Positions 59,701-64,000 of a stretch of 64,000 bases of DNA are shown piece after piece; within the stretch, counting starts at the first letter, position 1; every line of letters begins with the position of its first letter. The notes beneath the pieces are model-generated. The model did not search any database. It was not told the DNA's origin and was given only the letters and a program-made list of their open reading frames with translations. The translations under genes and the position numbers were made by a program. This DNA is from Chrysophaeum taylorii (lineage: Eukaryota; Sar; Pelagophyceae; Pelagomonadales; Pelagomonadaceae), in the NCBI GenBank assembly GCA_029834535.1, contig JAQMWT010000136.1, positions 1 to 64,000 of the forward strand. The letters run 5' to 3'.

Positions 59701-59985
59701 CGGGCAGCCTGCGACGAGATTTCCGACGACCTCGACGTCCTCGAGAAGGAGACGCAGGACCACACGGCCCAGGCCACGACGCGACGCAAGCGACCCCCCC
59801 CCAAAAAGGCAGACCCACCCTCGCCGCCAATGCCAATGCCGCCGACCACGCCCATCGCGCCAATGCCAATGCCGCCGACCACGCCCCTCGCGCCTCTGCC
59901 GACGGACGACGACGCCGCCGCCGCCTCTTCGAGCTCCGGCGAGGAGGAGGTCCTTGAAGTCGAAATGGCCCTCGACCAGTTGTAG
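56785..59985 (+). CDS. TAF1: TFIID subunit TAF1, with bromodomain
   Basis: 1,066 aa, largest TFIID subunit, acting at RNA polymerase II promoters. The N-terminal 130 residues contain a Gly-Pro-Leu-Ser-Leu-Phe-Gly motif and acidic stretches. The TAF1 core (DUF3591) spans about 120-580. It includes Pro-Val-Trp-Gly-Ala-Trp-Asp, Ala-Pro-Val-Val-Phe-His-Glu, Gly-Gln-Ile-Glu-Pro, and Cys-Ala-Tyr-Glu-Ser-Ala-Asn-Ala-Phe in the winged-helix-like part. A long charged, Gln- and Ala-rich region follows, with basic blocks and poly-Glu. The single bromodomain (about 875-985) has Pro-Val-Pro-Val-Lys-Lys-Val-Pro-Gly-Tyr, then Ile-Asp-Leu-Ser-Thr-Ile and Asn-Ala-Arg-Leu-Phe-Asn-Gly, the acetyl-lysine-binding Asn. 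Animals have two bromodomains. No N-terminal TAND motif is obvious. Confidence 0.85.
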   Translation: MLASSSVDLVEWESRIIQDVDDALPQEEASTSTTTTRARSTNAAVASGKWVDRVRWDDDDDDTTNSSSSSSDVEIIGPLSLFGRKRVRSEKTLVAWVEPPSRPAEKKYRPRRTIPRAPHSVPAQLHRFVSTDPTPAQQLFFHRPRLPKGYLERTWILSPPDEQPRSRRKSSSAVGTEDLRASDGQLLVLEFSEEFPSLVANAGMASTLIRFGDSDVDDVTITLGEGDYSPVWGAWDDGDHAVCSDLLRAPVVFHEPPDHLFLLVLKPAKKKGDGPLEWTIRERSRLGVLGQIEPQRAVSAPGNKPFKAIQEPFAAFAIARTLGQAAQSKNPQVRELCRVGPEDLKDALFKNTKIHLALVKRAAQTARGELSARKNKDSGLAEADDLATRFSPEDVCAYESANAFAMRLQALGLQGLPSALKDEQGAHQAVAAMYRRLEAARARARALRSKIATFAAISADFEAEVVVPAEARAKELDREWRVARRVHEELVFSPANLSEGFVARTVLKLSGLGDPSGTGDAFCFQRKRVKGGFRDYNAYMDRVKNIARKQKMVLSKTSTTAAALPEEEEEEEEEERRGQTTAAAAAEEESDHSLSDLEKEIEEGVEERPVAGSEADERRELAKLREQRAAEQRAREEARRATIQQPNRPKYAVRRVRRVVDQGRERVVVDLDVRPAEVARVAKATNFQIPDAKQQQQQPQQPQPSSEERIDDLLDDLGLEEEYQQMDQFWLGLDVDQQPKQQQQAPPAPRGGARTSATQPTVAPPSGGAGRGKGKSKSLMVKLSRSAAADEQAPVVKKKPRARASAAPSVPGDGGPRVLPSLKITTLQRKYDEHKANERLKKAEKHREEAAAYHRRSKPTKKPRAASASRDRLPHIRLAKLLDDRVLLPVFRRPLSGPFHKPVPVKKVPGYKDKIKQPIDLSTIRERLTRAFVYRKRQDLLAALELMAANARLFNGANHALALEADAILDQARAACDEISDDLDVLEKETQDHTAQATTRRKRPPPKKADPPSPPMPMPPTTPIAPMPMPPTTPLAPLPTDDDAAAASSSSGEEEVLEVEMALDQL

Positions 59986-60164
59986 CACGCACGCACGCAC
60001 GCACGCACGCTTCTAGCCAGTCTTCTTCGGATCTAGAGGAAGAGGTAACGCTCCGAAAAGAACGGGAATTAAGTGAATCGTTTGAAATCTTATGAAATGA
60101 AAAATGGGACGATTTTACATTTGTAGTAAGGATTCAACGACTCGGAAATCCAACGGCTAGGAGA

Positions 60165-62249
60165 ATGTTCGCCGCGGGACGAAGAACCGCCGATACAAGT
60201 GTAGTAAATCACATGGGCACGACGGAGGTGGGTAGTGACGAGTGGGACGTGATCGAGGACGTGGAGCGGACGAACGAGCTTAAGTACACGATCTACGTCC
60301 TGAGGACCGAGGCCGAGAATCTGCGGAAGGACAAGGAGCAGCTCGAACGGCAACTCGAAGACGAATCCGAGCAATGCCTTGCGCTCCAGACGACCGTCGA
60401 GGAGCTCCAGTGCGAGTCCCGAACGTTCGCGGCTTCGGTCCGCGACCTCGAGCAGGAGAACGTCGATGTCCGCGCGGAGCTCGAGAGGGCGGGGGAGCTC
60501 GCTGCCCAGGAATTGGCCGCCAAAACGGCCGATCTCGAGAGAACGCTGGAAGCCGTCTCTAAGCGAGCAGCCGAACTCGCCGCGGCGCAGGACGAAGTGG
60601 CGGCCCTCGAGGCGGAGCTTTCCGCGTCGCGCGACGGTCGGGCCGCCAAGGACGCGGAGCTCGAGGAGAAAAAGGACCAGCTGGGCGCCGCGACGCGGGC
60701 GCTCGCCGCCAAGGACGCGGAGCTCGCGGGCAAGGAAGAGCAGCTGGGCGCCGCGACGCGGGCGCTCGCCGCCAAGGACTCGGAGCTCGCGGCCAAGGAC
60801 TCGGAGCTCGCGGGCAAGGAAGAGCAGCTGGGCGCCGCGACGCGGGCGCTCGCCGCCAAGGACTCGGAGCTTGCCACCAAGCAGCAGCAACTGGACGCGA
60901 CGACGCGGGCGCTCGCCACCAAATCGGAAATGGATGCCGCACGCAAGGATGCCGAGATCGCGGAGGTCCGCGCCGAGGCGGCTACGGCGCGCGACGCCCT
61001 CGGCGAGAAGGTGGCGGAGGCCGCAAAAGCCAAGGAAGAGGTGGCCGCCGTCCGCGAGGCGGCGAGGATGCAACTCGAGTCGCTGGTGATGGAAAAGAAG
61101 GCGCTCGCGGCCGAGCTCGCAGCTATTCGCCAGGAACACTCGGCGGACAAGGACGCGCTGATAAACCAGTCGCGCGAGCTGTCGGAACGCGCGGACGTCG
61201 AGCTGGCCGCCGCGCGCGAGGAATCCCGGGCGCTCGCGACCGAAGTCGAGGCGAAGCGAGAGGTCGCCCGCGATTTGTCGCGCCACTTGCGCACCAAGTA
61301 CGAGGATCTCGCCGCGTGCCGCCGGTGCCTCGACGCCCTAGTCTCTTCGACGGGCGTCGCTTCGCTCGCCCGCCTCCTCGGGGGTCCCGACGTCCGCGTC
61401 GACATCGAGGTCGCGAGGGCGATCCGGGTTCTCGGCGACGGCGCGTTCGTGGCTGACATCGTACCCCACCTCGTCCGCCTCGCCGAGGGCGACATGGGGT
61501 TGGACGACGTGTTGGGCGCGATCGCGACCCTCGCCAAAAATCCCGGGAATAAGGTCGTCCTTCGCGAGGCCGGGGTGATCCCCCGGCTCGGGGAGCTCGT
61601 CGCCCTCCCGGCCGCCCTCGAGGCCATCGAGAACCTCGCGCGCGGCAATCCGGAGAACAAGGACGCCATGGTCGACGTCGTTCCCGACGTCGTCGCGCAG
61701 CTTCCGAGCGACCGCGCCTGCCGCGCGCTCGCGGCCCTCGCCGAGGACAACACGACCAATCAGGACGCGATCGCGAGGGAGGGTGCAATCCCCAAGCTCG
61801 TCGGCCTCCTCGGCGACGGCGGCGGCCGAGTCGCCGTCGAAACTCTCTTTTGCCTCGTGAAATCAAACGCCGTCAACCAGGTGCTCGTCTCGACGGCAGG
61901 CGCTATTCCCGCGCTCGTCCACCTCCTCGAGACCGGCGACGATCTCGCCGCGCGGGCTGCGGCCGCCGAAACTCTCGCCGAACTCGCCGCCGCCAACGCC
62001 AACAATCAAGTCGCGATGGTCGACTCCGACGCGATCGTTCATCTTATCGCCTTTCTCCGCGACGCTCGAGACGATGAGTTCTTCCTCAAAGGTGCCCTCC
62101 TCGCGCTCCTTTTCGTCGCCCGAGGCACCGAGGAGCACTGCCACATGATTGCCACCGCCGGTGCCCTTCCCCCGCTCCGTGCCATCAACCCCACCGACAT
62201 CCACCTGGCCGCAATCAGAGAAGACCTCATCGCCCTCCTTGACTACTAA
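60165..62249 (+). CDS. Coiled-coil protein with C-terminal armadillo repeats
   Basis: 694 aa. Residues about 35-360 are a long coiled coil (Glu/Ala/Leu/Lys-rich). A near-exact internal repeat in this region reads Leu-Gly-Ala-Ala-Thr-Arg-Ala-Leu-Ala-Ala-Lys-Asp, several times between about 60,690 and 60,920, showing recent tandem growth. Residues about 375-690 are armadillo-like repeats of about 42 residues: Val-Ile-Pro-Arg-Leu-Gly-Glu-Leu-Val, Ala-Ile-Pro-Lys-Leu-Val-Gly-Leu-Leu, Ala-Ile-Pro-Ala-Leu-Val-His-Leu-Leu, each with Asn-x-x-Asn-Gln caps. This suggests a scaffold, perhaps ciliary, cytoskeletal or trafficking. No enzyme domain. The second Met (residue 17) is a possible alternative start. 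Confidence 0.85.
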   Translation: MFAAGRRTADTSVVNHMGTTEVGSDEWDVIEDVERTNELKYTIYVLRTEAENLRKDKEQLERQLEDESEQCLALQTTVEELQCESRTFAASVRDLEQENVDVRAELERAGELAAQELAAKTADLERTLEAVSKRAAELAAAQDEVAALEAELSASRDGRAAKDAELEEKKDQLGAATRALAAKDAELAGKEEQLGAATRALAAKDSELAAKDSELAGKEEQLGAATRALAAKDSELATKQQQLDATTRALATKSEMDAARKDAEIAEVRAEAATARDALGEKVAEAAKAKEEVAAVREAARMQLESLVMEKKALAAELAAIRQEHSADKDALINQSRELSERADVELAAAREESRALATEVEAKREVARDLSRHLRTKYEDLAACRRCLDALVSSTGVASLARLLGGPDVRVDIEVARAIRVLGDGAFVADIVPHLVRLAEGDMGLDDVLGAIATLAKNPGNKVVLREAGVIPRLGELVALPAALEAIENLARGNPENKDAMVDVVPDVVAQLPSDRACRALAALAEDNTTNQDAIAREGAIPKLVGLLGDGGGRVAVETLFCLVKSNAVNQVLVSTAGAIPALVHLLETGDDLAARAAAAETLAELAAANANNQVAMVDSDAIVHLIAFLRDARDDEFFLKGALLALLFVARGTEEHCHMIATAGALPPLRAINPTDIHLAAIREDLIALLDY

Positions 62250-62255
62250 TCATCA

Positions 62256-62287
<32 letters not shown>

Positions 62288-62451
62288 TACGCCTTTCCTT
62301 CCTTCCCGTAGGGACGATGTGAGTGCGAGAAGTCCGTCCTACTCTATTCTTTCTGCGCCCGGGTTTCGGGCTGGTCGCGCACTTGTAGGTGCCACCCGTG
62401 GTGGCGTTGTCTTGTGTGCATGGTTGACGGCCACCTGCGCATAGTTGAGGG
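62250..62451. other. Spacer with (gac)n repeat
   Basis: A (gac) run lies at about 62257-62286. No gene. Confidence 0.4.
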
Positions 62452-63610
62452 GTGCAAGAGACGGATGATGATATTACGCGCTGCTTGTCTGTGAATTGGA
62501 ATCCCGGGGACAATACAATCCACCGAGAGCTGCACATCCAGGCGCAGCTGACTTTTAAATCGTTAAATCGAAGGGGGGATTGGTATGAGGGTCGTATCCA
62601 CGGCTCTCGGGCCGCGGCAGACACACCCACACCCTTTTTTGCGCTGGTGGCGACCAGCAAGTACCCCCTGACCCCGAAGCCTGTGCGACCGCTTCGTGTG
62701 TTCTTCCCTATGTATGACTCGTCTATTGACTGGGATCCTAAAAAGTGGTTTGTCCCGAAAGCTACGGCCCAGTATTGCGGTCTATCGCGTCGGCACGCGT
62801 CGCCTTCCCGCGAAACGCCGCCGCCGCCGCCACGCTGGCGAGTTTCATCGGGAGCCTTGCTCTTTGCCGTTTAGCCCCGCTGCGATGCGCAACGAAATTA
62901 CGTGTTTCCATACCCGCCGCCACGCGTCCATACCTGCATCCCACGCCCCCCGCTCTTCTCCGGAACTAGGTTCGGGCACCTACCACGCGACTGTCGCCGC
63001 CTGTTTTCCACGTGTGTCGCGCCTCGTTCTGCGCGTGATGGCTGTGGTGCTCGACCGCCCACCGACCATCTCGACGTGGACAGCGAAGAATCCGTCTCCA
63101 GAGCTGAGAGCGGAGCTGCTTGGCCATTTCGATCCCGTCGCCCCACTACACATTCGCTTTGAGGGCCCTGGAACTTTATCTGCGCATCGTGCTGAGGTCG
63201 TGGGCATCTATGTCGCACAAACTCCACTTTTGTCCCTTAGTGATGTACTCCCTCGGTAACTCGTGAAAGCCGCCATTGACAATAATGGCGCTGTGCTCGC
63301 GCATGCAGGCCTCTCGCAGCGCGTGCCACTCACATCCGGCGATATTTGGTATGAGATTGCGCCCTTCATTCCGCGCCAAGCGGCATGTTTTGGTTCATTT
63401 GACCTCGCGTGGGTGCGTGGCCACCCCAAACGCCGCACATCCTCTTCTCATTTCACCTTTCTCGAGTCTCTTCAGCATTGTGCTGATGGCCTTGCGGCGC
63501 GTGCACGGTGTGGAGCGGGTGCGGATGGCCCTTCTTGCACGCTTTTCTGGCGTGACACTAGAAGCTCTAGAAGAGTTCAAGGGAAAAGAAAAGAAGCACA
63601 GAGAGAGTAG
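62452..63610 (+). pseudogene. Decayed retroelement fragment with RNase H-like stretch
   Basis: Reading frames shift between 62452-62874 and 62696-63610, with an in-frame TAA at 63257-63259. The second frame holds, in order, Arg-Ala-Glu-Val-Val-Gly-Ile (Glu), then Ala-Ile-Asp-Asn-Asn-Gly-Ala-Val (Asp), then Leu-Ala-Trp-Val-Arg-Gly-His-Pro and Cys-Ala-Asp-Gly-Leu-Ala-Ala. This order and spacing match the RNase H domain of retroelements (Glu, Asp, Trp-Val-x-Gly-His, Ala-Asp). The first catalytic Asp could not be placed. The upstream part may derive from the same polyprotein. Not functional as it stands. Confidence 0.38.
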
Positions 63611-63769
63611 CGGCAGGCTTTGTTGTGAAGAAAGACACGAGATGATGACGCTAGGAGACGGCGGTCCCAGCATGATGCCAGACCTCCCAAACAGGCCGCC
63701 ATCAATTTATCAGGGCGAGGCGGTCACATGGCGCGAGAACACAAGGTAACCACACGCCATCAGCATCAA

Positions 63770-64000
63770 CTATTGCTCTAAAGTCATGCTTGCGAGTACG
63801 AGAGGATGGTGCAGCAGAGTAGCCACATAACTCTGCCTCGCCGTCGCCAAAGTGTGATGTGGGCACGTACTCAGGAGATGGTGAAGCGCCTCCGAAGAAC
63901 CAGCGCGGCGACAACAGCGACACTTGTGATCAGGGACAACAAATCCCCAGGCAACAGAGCGCTCTCGGGTGGCTAAATGCGCCGTGAGAAACTTAAGCTG
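63770..64000 (-). mobile_element. C-terminal zf-RVT-like end of a second retroelement, truncated by the window edge
   Basis: On the minus strand the frame is open from the window edge (64000) down to TAG at 63770-63772, 76 codons without a start. It contains Cys-Arg-Cys-Cys, then Glu-Ala-Leu-His-His-Leu-Leu-Ser-Thr-Cys-Pro, then Ala-Thr-Ala-Arg. This is the Cys-x-x-Cys/His-x-x-x-Cys-Pro zinc-binding motif found after the RT/RNase H part of many LINE-type retroelements (zf-RVT). Its orientation is opposite to the RNase H-like fragment at 62.5-63.6 kb, so they are probably separate insertions. Upstream domains lie beyond the window. Confidence 0.5.

Overview
The window looks like a compact nuclear chromosome segment from a eukaryotic microalga, most likely a photosynthetic stramenopile (pelagophyte-like) or a relative. 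The reasons are GC-rich intron-poor genes on both strands; eukaryote-only products (TAF1, a TAF1B/Rrn7-like Pol I factor, DDX41, kinesin, eEF1B, FBXO9-like, NudC-like, SUMF1); and one protein with a signal-plus-transit-like N-terminus as in secondary plastids. Species assignment is inference. No tRNA, rRNA, CRISPR array or bacterial operon was seen.

Left edge (1-7.4 kb): an AT-richer block with a degenerate Ty1/copia-like retroelement on the minus strand. In order it carries Gag, an aspartic protease, a C5-cytosine DNA methyltransferase-like domain, a zinc-binding pre-integrase and a DD35E integrase. The methyltransferase inside the polyprotein is the most unusual thing in the window. Reverse transcriptase is not seen; it would lie beyond base 1. 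A second short diverged fragment of the same family sits at about 7.3-7.4 kb, followed by a decayed ORF.

Middle (9.8-29.2 kb): host genes. They are an unknown protein, eEF1B beta, an ankyrin protein, a double-CS-domain protein, a kinesin with a C-terminal WW domain, an MFS transporter, a sulfotransferase, a NudCD2-like protein, a large LRR/WW protein and an FBXO9-like F-box protein. Several pairs are divergent with about 70-120 bp between starts. One convergent pair overlaps by 14 bp. The 21.5-24.3 kb gap holds repeat-like, decayed sequence.

Second half (31.5-62.2 kb): a TylF-like methyltransferase, an unknown polytopic membrane protein, a membrane J-protein, a GT34-like glycosyltransferase, a SUMF1-type formylglycine-generating enzyme, a fucosyltransferase-like protein, a START/SRPBCC protein, a prenylation-tailed ubiquitin-fold protein, the TAF1B/Rrn7-like factor, DDX41, a GST-like protein, a P3A proton pump, TAF1, and a coiled-coil/armadillo protein. 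Several are secretory or Golgi enzymes acting on sulfated or glycosylated products. Two are basal transcription factors.

The right edge (62.3-64 kb) holds fragments of other retroelements: an RNase H-like stretch on the plus strand and a zf-RVT-like tail on the minus strand. A decayed DDE-type transposase lies near 44 kb.
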